Below, piece after piece: positions 46,477-54,681 of a stretch of 61,398 bases of DNA. The notes under the pieces were generated by a model that had not been told where the DNA came from, searched no databases, and was given only the letters and a program-made list of their open reading frames with translations. Position 1 is the stretch's first letter; each line of letters starts with the position of its first letter. Made by a program: the position numbers and the translations under genes. Source of the stretch: Catenulispora sp. EB89 (GTDB lineage: Bacteria; Actinomycetota; Actinomycetes; Streptomycetales; Catenulisporaceae); assembly GCF_041261445.1 (NCBI RefSeq), contig NZ_JBGCCU010000045.1:1-61398 (forward strand), in the 5' to 3' direction.

Positions 46477-47456
46477 ACACGTTGCACATCCAAGGGCTCC
46501 GCGTGACCCTGCCGGGGACGGCGCGCCCCGTGCTCGACGGCGTCGACCTGGACGTCGCGGCCGGCCAGACCGTCGCCCTGGTCGGCGAATCCGGCTCCGG
46601 CAAGACCCTGACGTCCCGCGCCGCGCTCGGCATGCTCCCGCCGGGCGCGGCGGCGTCCGGCGTGGTCGAGGTGGACGGCCAGAACGTGCTGACCATGGAC
46701 CCGCGGGCCCTGCGGCGCCTGCGGGCGACCACCGCGGCGATGATCTTCCAGGACCCCCGCGCCGCCATCAACCCGGTCCGGCGCGTCGGCGACTTCCTCA
46801 CCGAGGCTCTGCGCACCAACGGCACGGCCGACAAGGCCACGGCCCGCAGGCGCGCGCTGGTCCTGCTCGACGCCGTCGGCCTGCCCGAGCGCGCGCTGCG
46901 GCAGTATCCGCACGAGCTCTCCGGCGGCATGCTGCAGCGCGTCATGATCGCCGCGGCACTGATGGCCGATCCGGTGCTGCTGCTGGCCGACGAGCCGACC
47001 ACCGCGCTGGACGTCACCACGCAGGCCGAGATCATCGCGCTGCTGCGGGATCTCCAGTCCCGCTTCGGCACCGCGCTGCTGTTCGTCACGCACGACCTGG
47101 AGCTCGCCGCGGTCATCGCCGACCGGGTCGCGGTGATGTACGCGGGCCGGATCGTCGAGACCGGCCCGGCCGAGCAGGTCTTCGCCGACCCGAAGCACCC
47201 CTACACCGCGGCGCTCCTGGCGGCCACGCCCCGGCTCGACGCGCCGGCCGGGCGCCTGGCCGTGATCCCGGGACGGGTGCCCGACCTGCGCACGGTCATC
47301 GAAGGCTGCGCATTCGCCGGCCGCTGTGCGCACGCCATGGACACGTGCCACGACGAGTCCCCGGAGACCGCGGCGGTTCCCGAGCGCTCCGAGGCGACGG
47401 TCGCCTGCTGGCGAAGTAGCTCGTTGACGTTGCAAGGAGGGGCGAGCCGTGGCTGA
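46473..47456 (+). CDS. Peptide-type ABC ATPase 1 (DppD-like)
   Basis: A 327-residue ATPase. Walker A GESGSGKTL, Q-loop IFQDPRAAINPV, signature LSGGMLQRVMIAAAL, Walker B VLLLADEPTTALD and H-loop VTHDLELA are intact. The C-terminal extension contains the cysteine cluster (CAFAGRCAHAMDTC) that in OppD/DppD types binds an iron-sulfur cluster or zinc. It starts with GTG overlapping the permease stop. Its own stop overlaps the next ATPase gene by eight bases. Confidence 0.93.
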   Translation: MNTLHIQGLRVTLPGTARPVLDGVDLDVAAGQTVALVGESGSGKTLTSRAALGMLPPGAAASGVVEVDGQNVLTMDPRALRRLRATTAAMIFQDPRAAINPVRRVGDFLTEALRTNGTADKATARRRALVLLDAVGLPERALRQYPHELSGGMLQRVMIAAALMADPVLLLADEPTTALDVTTQAEIIALLRDLQSRFGTALLFVTHDLELAAVIADRVAVMYAGRIVETGPAEQVFADPKHPYTAALLAATPRLDAPAGRLAVIPGRVPDLRTVIEGCAFAGRCAHAMDTCHDESPETAAVPERSEATVACWRSSSLTLQGGASRG

Positions 47457-48291
47457 GCCGGTGGTGGAAATCAGGGGCCTGCGGAAGGCTTTCGGAGCTC
47501 AGGTCGCGGTCGACGACGTGTCGTTCGTGGTCGCGCCCGGCGGGTCGTTGGGCGTCGTGGGGGAGTCCGGATCGGGGAAGACGACGACCGCGCGGATCAT
47601 CGTCGGGCTCGAACGGGCCGACTCCGGCTCGGTGCGCATCGACGGCCACGACCGCCACGGGTCCGGCGGAATTCGTGGTCGCGCCGAACGGCTGGCCCGG
47701 GCGCGCCAGGTCCAGATGGTCTTCCAAGACCCGTTCCTGTCCCTGGACCCCCGCATCCCCGTCGGCGCCGCCCTCAACGAAATCCTCCGCCTGCACCACC
47801 CGGACACCGACCACCCCACCCGCGTCGCCGAACTCCTCGACCAGGTCGGCCTCGGCGCGCGCGAGGCGTCGGCGCTGCCGCGCGGCCTGTCCGGGGGTCA
47901 GCGTCAGCGCGTGGCCATCGCCAAGGCGCTCGCCGTCTCGCCGCGCGTGCTGGTGCTCGACGAGGCGGTCGCGGCGCTCGACGTGTCGGTCCAGGCGCAG
48001 ATCCTGAACCTGCTGGCCGATCTGCGCGCCGAGCTGGGGATCGCGTACGTCTTCATCACGCACGACCTCGGCGTCGTCCGCTGCGTCACCGACGAGGTGG
48101 TGGTGATGCGGCACGGCGCGATCGTGGAACGCGGCGCGACCGAAGCGGTGCTGGCGTCGCCGTCGCACTCCTACACGCGGCTGCTGCTGGAATCGGTCCC
48201 CGGCCCCGGCTGGGATCCGCAGGCGATCAGCGCGGCGCGCCGAGCCTTGGCCGACAGCGAGGCCGCCGACGCCGAGCTCACACCCCGATGA
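47449..48291 (+). CDS. Peptide-type ABC ATPase 2 (DppF-like)
   Basis: A 280-residue ATPase with GESGSGKTT, VFQDPFLSLDPR, LSGGQRQRVAIAKAL, RVLVLDEAVAALD and ITHDLGVV. Walker B reads DEAV rather than DEPT, a change found in many OppF-type subunits. It lacks the cysteine cluster of its partner and is short at the C-terminus. The GTG start has AAGGAGG eight bases upstream. The last gene of the importer operon; it converges with, and overlaps by 14 bases, the arsenite-type permease gene. Confidence 0.92.
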   Translation: MAEPVVEIRGLRKAFGAQVAVDDVSFVVAPGGSLGVVGESGSGKTTTARIIVGLERADSGSVRIDGHDRHGSGGIRGRAERLARARQVQMVFQDPFLSLDPRIPVGAALNEILRLHHPDTDHPTRVAELLDQVGLGAREASALPRGLSGGQRQRVAIAKALAVSPRVLVLDEAVAALDVSVQAQILNLLADLRAELGIAYVFITHDLGVVRCVTDEVVVMRHGAIVERGATEAVLASPSHSYTRLLLESVPGPGWDPQAISAARRALADSEAADAELTPR

Positions 48292-49627
48292 CGCTCACCG
48301 CGGCCCACAACGCCAGGGTCGCGGTGATCAGCGTCGCGGGCACGGCGATCAGGCCGAGCCGGGTGTACGTCGCCAGGCTCACCTGCTCGCCGTGCGCGGT
48401 GAGGACGCGGCGCCACAGGAGGGTGGCCAGGGAGCCGACGTAGGTCAGGTTCGGGCCGAGGTTCACCCCGAGCAGGACGGCCAAGAGCGTCGCCGGCCCG
48501 GCGTGCGCGGCCGCCGGGAGCAGGACCAGCGTCGCCGGGAGGTTGTTCACGACGTTGGCCAGCACCGCCGCCACGCACGCCGTGCCGAGCAGCGCCAGCA
48601 GCGACGTGCCCTGCGGCAGCAGGTCCCCGGCGTGCGCGCCGAGCCCGCTGCCGGTCGCCGCCTTCACGACGATGCCCAGCGCCAGCACGAACGCGCAGAA
48701 GAACGGCGACGCCGCCCCCACGAGCTCCCGTACCGTCGCACGCCGTCGCACCAGCGCCCGGCCGCCCAGGATGAGGACGCCGCCGAGCGCGGCCCACGCC
48801 GGGTTCAGCCCCGCGAGCGACGTGAGGGCGAACCCCGCCAGCGTCGCCACCACCACGACGACGGTGAAGGTCGGGACGCTGATCTGCTCGTCCTGCCCCG
48901 CTTCGTCTGCCTCGTGCGCCTCCGCGCTGTCCGCCTGTTCAACGCCTCCGAGCCCGCGCCCTACCTCCGCCCCGGCCGCCAGGTCATCCCCGAAGTACTT
49001 CCGGAACACCACGTACTCGGTACCGACCGCCGCCACCCACGGCACGGCCATCAACAGCGCGAACCGCCCGAACGTCAGCCCCGAGGCGCTGAACGCCAGC
49101 AGGTTCGTCAGGTTCGAGACCGGAAGCAGCAACGACGCCGAGTTCGACAGGTGCGCGCACGCGAAGACGTGCGGCCGATCCCGCACCCGGGCCCGCACCG
49201 TCGTGGCGAGCACCACCGGCGTCAGCAGGACGACCGTCGCATCCAGACTCAGGACGGCCGTGGTCAACGCCGCCACCACGAACACCGCCGCCAGCAACCG
49301 CCGCCCGCGCCTCACCTCCGCCAACCCGGGCGTGCCGGCCTTCCCCGCCACCCGCGCCATCGCCGCCCCCGCCGCCGCGAAGAGCCCGTCATCGGCACAC
49401 AACTGCGCCAGCACCAACACCGCCGCAAGAAAGCCCACGGTCGGCGCCAACGCCGTGACCTCAGCCCAAGCCGCCCCCGGCCCCACAGCCCCCACGGCGA
49501 CCACAACCCCCGCCGCCGGCACCGCCGCCGCAGCCTCCGGCCACCCCCGCGGCCGCACCACGGCAAAGACCAGCACAACGAACAGAAGGACAACCGCGAT
49601 CCCGGTCCCCACCCCCGAGCTCACCAC
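48278..49627 (-). CDS. ArsB/SLC13-type anion permease
   Basis: A 449-residue membrane protein with about eleven membrane segments. HLSNSASLLLPVSNLTNLLAFS (the S-N-x-x-L-L-L-P-V-S-N-L-T-N motif), VLANVVNNLPATLVLLPAA and VNLGPNLTYVGSLATLLW are marks of the ArsB/SLC13/arsenical pump superfamily. Metalloid (arsenite/antimonite) export is the best-known role, but no arsR, arsC or ATPase gene lies near, so the ion is uncertain. The start is a GTG-GTG pair at 49627/49624. A charged loop of about 40 residues (about 215-255) is long for the family. Confidence 0.83.
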   Translation of the reverse strand: MVSSGVGTGIAVVLLFVVLVFAVVRPRGWPEAAAAVPAAGVVVAVGAVGPGAAWAEVTALAPTVGFLAAVLVLAQLCADDGLFAAAGAAMARVAGKAGTPGLAEVRRGRRLLAAVFVVAALTTAVLSLDATVVLLTPVVLATTVRARVRDRPHVFACAHLSNSASLLLPVSNLTNLLAFSASGLTFGRFALLMAVPWVAAVGTEYVVFRKYFGDDLAAGAEVGRGLGGVEQADSAEAHEADEAGQDEQISVPTFTVVVVVATLAGFALTSLAGLNPAWAALGGVLILGGRALVRRRATVRELVGAASPFFCAFVLALGIVVKAATGSGLGAHAGDLLPQGTSLLALLGTACVAAVLANVVNNLPATLVLLPAAAHAGPATLLAVLLGVNLGPNLTYVGSLATLLWRRVLTAHGEQVSLATYTRLGLIAVPATLITATLALWAAVSVIGV

Positions 49628-50277
49628 GCTGACCCGCCCCCCGACGCACCACAGGCGACGTTCACAACGGGACTCCAGAGCTCAGCGGACGGTGCGCAAG
49701 GATCATATCGGCCCCTGGCGGCGCCACCTCGGCGAACGGTGGCGGCTGGGGCATGCGCGCCTGCTCAGGTACCGGTGGCGCCATCTCGCTCGCCGCTCGG
49801 CCGACACGCGCCCAGCTCTGCTCGCCGCCTGGCCCCGCAGCCCGCTCGCCGGCCTGCTCGCCGCCCGGCACTGCTGCCGGCTCGCCGATCTGCCCACCGC
49901 CCGCTCGCCGCTCGGATTTCTGGCCGCAGACTCTTGCCGCCCGATCTGCCTGCCCGCTCGCTGGCTCGGCAAGCCTGTCGCTCGAGCCCTGTTGCCTCGC
50001 CGATCCGCCCCGCTGATCTGTCCGCCGCTCGATCTGCCTGCCGACCTGCCGACCTGCCCGGCAGTCTGTCGCTCGGCGCCGCAGCCGGACTGTCCCGATC
50101 CGCCCGATCCGCTTGCTCGCTTGCCGATTTGCTTGCCGCGCCCGGCTCCGCAAGATAACTGGCCCCTAGATGCGCGCGTCAAACCACCACCAGCCCGCTC
50201 CAGCGGTCAACCACGTGCCCCGCCCCACCAGCTTCGAAAAAACAAGTACCTCCGCCCCGCCGAGCTAGACTGACCCC
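49628..50277. other. 650-base non-coding, GC-rich degenerate-repeat stretch
   Basis: No gene with a ribosome site or recognised text is present. The stretch from about 49750 to 50150 is full of degenerate short copies (GCTCGCCG, GATCTGCC, CGCTCGGC), which is why several frames stay open by chance and read like Arg/Ala/Gln-rich repeats. It separates the ArsB-type gene (start at 49627) from the HxlR gene. The region should hold the promoters of both, and could be a decayed gene or a repeat expansion. Confidence 0.6.
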
Positions 50278-50676
50278 ATGCCCAAGGCCACCCCGCGCGC
50301 ACGCCTCAACCACGACGCGCCGGCCTGCGAACGTGCTCTCGGTCGGGCCTTCGGCCTGCTCGGCAAGCGGTGGAACGGCCTCATCGTCGCCGTCCTCGCC
50401 CCCGGCCCGGCGGGGTTCGCCGACCTGCGGCGCCGCATCGGGCCGATCAGCGACTCCGTGCTCTCCGACCGCCTAGGCGAGCTGGCCGCGGCCGGTGTTG
50501 TCGAACGCTGCGTCACCGACGCCCGGCCGCCCGGCGTCCAGTACGGCCTCACGCCGGCCGGCCAGGCGCTGGTTCCGATCCTGGAGCAGGTCGCCGACTG
50601 GGCCGAGGATCACCTCACCTCGGCGCCCGACCCCTCGGCGCCCACCCCGCCAAGCGGCCCCAGAGCGATCGCCTGA
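50278..50676 (+). CDS. HxlR-family transcriptional regulator
   Basis: A 132-residue winged-helix protein. CERALGRAFGLLGKRWNGLIVAVL is the HxlR opening with its redox/aldehyde-reactive-type cysteine (residue 18), and DLRRRIGPISDSVLSDRLGELAAAGVVERC is the recognition region. Members respond to formaldehyde, quinones or disulfide stress. It converges with the flavin-enzyme fusion gene (67-base overlap). Its target is not clear, since the neighbours do not share an obvious palindrome with it. Confidence 0.87.
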   Translation: MPKATPRARLNHDAPACERALGRAFGLLGKRWNGLIVAVLAPGPAGFADLRRRIGPISDSVLSDRLGELAAAGVVERCVTDARPPGVQYGLTPAGQALVPILEQVADWAEDHLTSAPDPSAPTPPSGPRAIA

Positions 50677-52973
50677 TCGAAAACATCCTCCGGGTCATAC
50701 TCCGCCTTGACCCGACGCAACCGCCCCAAAGCCTCCCCGGGAAACGCATCCACCAGCCGCTCAGGCCGCGTGTCCGTCTCGAAGTTCACGTACAGCCCAT
50801 CCGTGAACCTCCGCATCCGATCCCAATACGCCAGATACTCCGGCTCCCGCCGCCCGATGTCCGCGACCGAGAAGTTCTGGTGCCGATGCGGGAACGCCGT
50901 AGCCGACGCCGCGACATCATTCACCGCCCCGCCCACAGCACGTATCGACAACCACTGCGTCACCCCGCCCCGCAACGCCCCCGCCACCTCACGCGTCAAA
51001 GCCGGCGTCAAATGCTCCGCGAACCCGTTGCTCAGCAACGGCCCTCGCACACTCCCGCCCTGATACGGCGCGTCGTCAGCATGCACGATCGCCGCATAAG
51101 GAACCCGCTGCGCGCTCTGCCCCAGCACCGGCCCCACATCCAACAGCGGCGTCAAAGTCGCAATCGCCTCCGCGTCATCCGCCCCGTCGAACACCGCCAT
51201 GACCTGCACCTGCACCTGCCCGCCGCCAGCGCCACCGCCACCCGCGTACAAAAAGCTGGTCAGAGCACGCGGCGCGCCCTCCACAACCTCACCCCACCGC
51301 TCAAGCACGCCCGGGAGATCGGCGCCGTCATAGATAAACCGCCCGAAAACCACATCCTCTACCGGCCGAGCAGCGAATTCGAACGCTGTCACAACCCCCA
51401 AAGCCGCCCCCGCCCCACGCACCGCCCAAAACAACTCCGGATGACGCCCCGCATCCGCCCGCACCATCGTCCCGTCGGCCAACACCATCTCCACCGCGAC
51501 GACATGGTCAATGGTCAGCCCGTGCTCCCGCCCCAAAAACCCGATCCCGCCGGCCGTGGCCAGCCCACCAACCCCCACGCCCCCATAATCCCCAGAACTG
51601 ATCGCCAACCCATGCGGCCTCAGCACCTCAGCAACCTGAGACCACCGCGCCCCCGCCTCAACCCGCACCAACCCGGCCGCCGCATCCACCACCTCGACCC
51701 GCTTCAACCGGGCCAGACTCACCACCACCCCGCCGTCGTTCGTCGACGCCCCCGCCATGCTGTGCCCGCCGCTGCGTATCGCCAGCGGAACCTCCTGCTC
51801 CCGCGCGAACCCCAGCGCGTCAGCCACCCCCTGCGCCGACTCCGGCCGCAGCACCAACCCCGGCGAACCGCTTCGCACATACGTCGACCGAACCCGTTCG
51901 TACTCCTTGTCCCCGGGCTCGACCGCCGACCGCCGCAACGACACCGGCACCGCGTCATAAGCGATCCCGCTACGCCGAAGCCTCAGGGCTTTTGGGCTGC
52001 GCACCACCTCCCCGTCAGCGATCCCAGCGATCCTAGCGATCCCAGCGGTTCCGGCGGTCCCAGCGACTCCAACCGTCCCCGCCGCTAGCCGCGACGCCTC
52101 CACCAACTCCCGCAACCGCGGCGCGACCTCCTCGGCGTACGTCTGAATGTCCCGCGGATCATCGCTGGCGAGAATAAAGGTACTGACACCCGACTCCACA
52201 ACCAGCGGCAGCAACTCCTGAGCCCACTGCTCCGCCGGCCCTTGCAAAAACCCTTGGCCCTGCGACGAAAACGCCCCCGAGATATTCAGCAGCCTGCGAA
52301 TCTCCCGAGGATCCCGCCCCGCCGCCACCGCGGCCTCGTCGATGACCCGCTGCCCACGCTCCAGATCGCCGTCCTGCAAATAGAACAGACTCGGCAACCA
52401 CCCGTCGGCCTTCTCCCCGATCAACCGCAGCATCCGCGGCTTGAGCGCACCGATCCAGATCGGGATGTCGTGCGCCGGCGCCGGACCACGCTTGGCCCCG
52501 ACCACCTGGTACTGCTCCCCGTCGACCCGTACCCCGCCGCGCTCGTCCGGATCCCAGATCGCCCGCATGATGTCCACGGCCTCGCTGACCGCCTGCACCG
52601 CGGCCCCCGGCGAGCGCCGAACCCCACCCATCGCCGCGATCGCGTCCCAGAACCCGCCGGCGCCCAGCGCCATGTCGTACCGTCCCCCCGACAGCAGGTC
52701 CAGGCTCGCCGCCGAGCGCGCCAGCACCGCCGGCGGCCGCATCGGCAGGCTGTGCACGTTCGCCGCCAGGTGGATCCGCTCGGTCCGCGCCGCCACCCAC
52801 GACAGCAGCGTCCACGTGTCCAGGAACGCCGGCTGGTACGGGTGGTCCTGGAACGTCACCAGGTCCAGCCCGGCCTGCTCGCTGAGCCGCGCCAGCGCCA
52901 CCGGCGTCTCGGGGTCCCGGTTCTGCGGCGTGATGAACGTCCCGAACCGCAGGTCATGGCCATAGTCGGGCAT
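50610..52973 (-). CDS. Luciferase-like oxidoreductase fused to an FAD-linked oxidase
   Basis: A 787-residue protein made of two complete enzymes. Residues 1-295 are a luciferase-like (LLM) flavin/F420 oxidoreductase (LRFGTFITPQNRDPETPV, LDLLSGGRYDMALGAGG, PIWIGALKPRMLRLIGEKADGWLPS). After a linker of AGTAGTAGIARIAGIAD-like repeats (about 298-320), residues 350-785 form a berberine-bridge-type FAD-linked oxidase (PLAIRSGGHSMAG with His404 as the likely FAD-attachment residue, GGVGVGGLATAGGIGFLGREHG). The usual second attachment cysteine is not present at GDYGGVG. The C-terminal end DPEDVF is typical of the class. The start ATG has GGAGGAGGAAC upstream. I infer hydride passing between two flavin reactions on one substrate. 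Confidence 0.88.
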   Translation of the reverse strand: MPDYGHDLRFGTFITPQNRDPETPVALARLSEQAGLDLVTFQDHPYQPAFLDTWTLLSWVAARTERIHLAANVHSLPMRPPAVLARSAASLDLLSGGRYDMALGAGGFWDAIAAMGGVRRSPGAAVQAVSEAVDIMRAIWDPDERGGVRVDGEQYQVVGAKRGPAPAHDIPIWIGALKPRMLRLIGEKADGWLPSLFYLQDGDLERGQRVIDEAAVAAGRDPREIRRLLNISGAFSSQGQGFLQGPAEQWAQELLPLVVESGVSTFILASDDPRDIQTYAEEVAPRLRELVEASRLAAGTVGVAGTAGTAGIARIAGIADGEVVRSPKALRLRRSGIAYDAVPVSLRRSAVEPGDKEYERVRSTYVRSGSPGLVLRPESAQGVADALGFAREQEVPLAIRSGGHSMAGASTNDGGVVVSLARLKRVEVVDAAAGLVRVEAGARWSQVAEVLRPHGLAISSGDYGGVGVGGLATAGGIGFLGREHGLTIDHVVAVEMVLADGTMVRADAGRHPELFWAVRGAGAALGVVTAFEFAARPVEDVVFGRFIYDGADLPGVLERWGEVVEGAPRALTSFLYAGGGGAGGGQVQVQVMAVFDGADDAEAIATLTPLLDVGPVLGQSAQRVPYAAIVHADDAPYQGGSVRGPLLSNGFAEHLTPALTREVAGALRGGVTQWLSIRAVGGAVNDVAASATAFPHRHQNFSVADIGRREPEYLAYWDRMRRFTDGLYVNFETDTRPERLVDAFPGEALGRLRRVKAEYDPEDVFDQAIALGPLGGVGAEGSGAEVR

Positions 52974-53117
52974 GTCGGTTCCTCCTCCTGACGGCGCTGC
53001 CGCTGTCCTGCTACTCCGAACAGAGTAACTACGAAAATCCTAGTGGAATTCCGCAGCGATCGCCGCCACCACCGCCACCGCCAGCACAGCCACCATCGCC
53101 ACCACCGCCGAAAAGCA

Positions 53118-53151
53118 ATCGGCCGCGGCGTGTCACCACGCCGCGGCCGAT
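53118..53151 (-). terminator. Perfect 15-bp stem-loop between two minus-strand genes
   Basis: ATCGGCCGCGGCGTG-TCAC-CACGCCGCGGCCGAT, a perfect 15-base stem with a four-base loop (53118-53132 and 53137-53151). On the minus strand it follows the G1 peptidase stop by 56 bases and is followed by TTGCTTTT, so it fits a Rho-independent terminator for that gene. Confidence 0.8.
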
Positions 53152-53207
53152 CGGTGGGGGAGGGAGGGCCCGGGCCGTCTTATTCGACGGCCCCAAGGGT
53201 CACGTCT

Positions 53208-53915
53208 TTATTCGTGCTCGAAGGTGTCGGTGAAGCTGGTGCCGCCGGAGATCGCGCTGGTGTGCGCCTCGTACACGCCGTTCGACGGGTCCAGCGCCGT
53301 CGGGTTGGCCGAGCTGAGCGACTTGCCGTTGATCGTCGCGGCGCTGAAGTGCAGCGTGCCGAAGTTCGGGTACGCGCCGGTCGGCGACTCGATGATGACC
53401 TCGGCGCTGGCCCGCGAGGAGGACAGGCTCTTGGTCGTGGTGTACGTCCAGCCGCGCGTCGCGTCGTTCAGCGTCAGCTTGTACTTGCTGCTGCCCGAGT
53501 ACGTGACCGAGGCGTGGATCACGTCGCCGGAGCGCACCGGGTAGGAGCTCGAGCTCAGGTAGACCGGGTTCGCCGGGTACATCTCGTACCAGGCCTGGTC
53601 CACCGGGCTGCCGCTGGAGCAGTCGGTGGCGACACCGGTCTGCTCGACGGTGGAGGAGCCGTAGCCGTCGATGCCGACCCACGGCGCGTACAGGTCGTTG
53701 CTGGAGTTGCAGGTGGCGGCCGGCTCGGTCCAGGTCGCGGCGACCGAGGTGAACCCGCTGCCGGTGGCGGCGTAGCCGCCCCAGTTGTAGCCGTTGGTGT
53801 TGTACGACAGCGGCCGGAACGCCGCTCCGGTGGCCGCGGCGGTGACCGGGGCCACCGGGGCGATGGCGGTGGCGGCCGCGGCGAGTGCGGCGATGCGTAT
53901 CAGGATCCTGCGCAT
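53208..53915 (-). CDS. Secreted G1-family (glutamic, eqolisin-type) endopeptidase
   Basis: A 235-residue exported protein: signal peptide to about residue 27 (TAAATGAAF). The mature part has the eqolisin texts NWGGYAATG, WVGIDGYGSSTVEQTG (catalytic Gln92) and SAEVIIESPTG (catalytic glutamate in this run, Glu172 or 176), with NFGTLHFSAATINGKSL at the end. G1 peptidases cut proteins at acidic pH with a Gln-Glu pair; they are best known in fungi but also occur in bacteria, often in acid-tolerant soil types. Start ATG 53915 has AAGGAGCAAGT upstream. It is alone and has its own terminator. Confidence 0.83.
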   Translation of the reverse strand: MRRILIRIAALAAAATAIAPVAPVTAAATGAAFRPLSYNTNGYNWGGYAATGSGFTSVAATWTEPAATCNSSNDLYAPWVGIDGYGSSTVEQTGVATDCSSGSPVDQAWYEMYPANPVYLSSSSYPVRSGDVIHASVTYSGSSKYKLTLNDATRGWTYTTTKSLSSSRASAEVIIESPTGAYPNFGTLHFSAATINGKSLSSANPTALDPSNGVYEAHTSAISGGTSFTDTFEHE

Positions 53916-54274
53916 ACTTGCTCCTTCGGTGGGGGCGCGTGGGGGCGCGCTGCAAGGGGCCTGGTGGCGTCACCGTAGCGAGCAGTATCAGGACACTCAA
54001 TAGGAAAAGGTCATCCGATTCCGGACGGCGTGTGCGCCGGGATTCACCGTGTCGGTGGCAATTTAGCGCGTGAGCTGGCGATTCTCAGAGAGTTGCGACT
54101 GCGAACCGTAGTAGAGACCGGGATCAAGACAAGGGGAGGGCAAGGGGTTTGCACCATCGCTGCGCGGGGTTCGGCGGGGGCGTCCGAGCGGACAGCGCGA
54201 CGGCCCCGACGCGAGTGTCCACGTCAGGGCCGTTTGAATATCAGTGTACTGAATCAGTACGAAGCAGTGCCGAG
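53916..54274. other. 359-base non-coding region
   Basis: No gene with coding signals was found. Two stem-loops are seen: ACGGCCC...GGGCCGT with four more inner pairs (about 54210-54235), which on the minus strand lies 40 bases after the zinc-ribbon gene stop and may end that operon, and GTACTGA-A-TCAGTAC (54246-54260), which may be a small operator or part of the same terminator. The rest should hold the promoter of the G1 peptidase gene. Confidence 0.5.
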
Positions 54275-54679
54275 TCAGTCGGTGCCCACCCGGAACCGCA
54301 GACTCACCGTCCCCCGCAAGTCCAGCCACGCCGAATCCGCGCCGCGCACCAACCGCAGCACGACCTGCCCGCACGCCGGGCACCGCGCCACCAGCCCCGG
54401 ACCCGGTCCGTACACCCGCAGCTGCGCGACGGGGCCGGTCGTGCCGCAGCCGGTGCAGCGGCCCTGCGCCGAGGCCACGTCCACCGCGAAGAGCTCGGAC
54501 AGCGGCCCGGCCAGGGCGTTGCCGTCCTCGTACTCGCCGTCGACGAAGCCGACGGCGAGCTCGTCGCTGAACGGGACGGACGCCCCGACCGCCCCAACAG
54601 CCCCGACACCGCCGACACCGCTGCCGGCGCCGCTCGGGCCGCCGAGACCGCCGGGGTACTCATACGCGGGCACAGACAT
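54275..54679 (-). CDS. DUF6510-type zinc-ribbon protein
   Basis: A 134-residue protein with a Gly/Val-rich N-terminal part and a zinc-ribbon: CTGCG then, 24 residues on, CPACG, the two CxxC knuckles. Text such as AVGFVDGEYEDGNALAGPL and LRLVRGADSAWLDLRG matches the actinobacterial DUF6510 family, which commonly sits beside sulfite-oxidase-like proteins and ferredoxin reductases. It starts two bases after the reductase stop and is the last gene of that operon. Function unknown; an electron-transfer or regulatory partner is possible. Confidence 0.75.
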   Translation of the reverse strand: MSVPAYEYPGGLGGPSGAGSGVGGVGAVGAVGASVPFSDELAVGFVDGEYEDGNALAGPLSELFAVDVASAQGRCTGCGTTGPVAQLRVYGPGPGLVARCPACGQVVLRLVRGADSAWLDLRGTVSLRFRVGTD

Positions 54680-54681
54680 GA

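Noticed and set aside
49662-50153. An Arg/Gln/Ala-rich 163-codon frame on the minus strand
   Set aside because: It depends on degenerate short repeats, has no ribosome site and shows no domain text.
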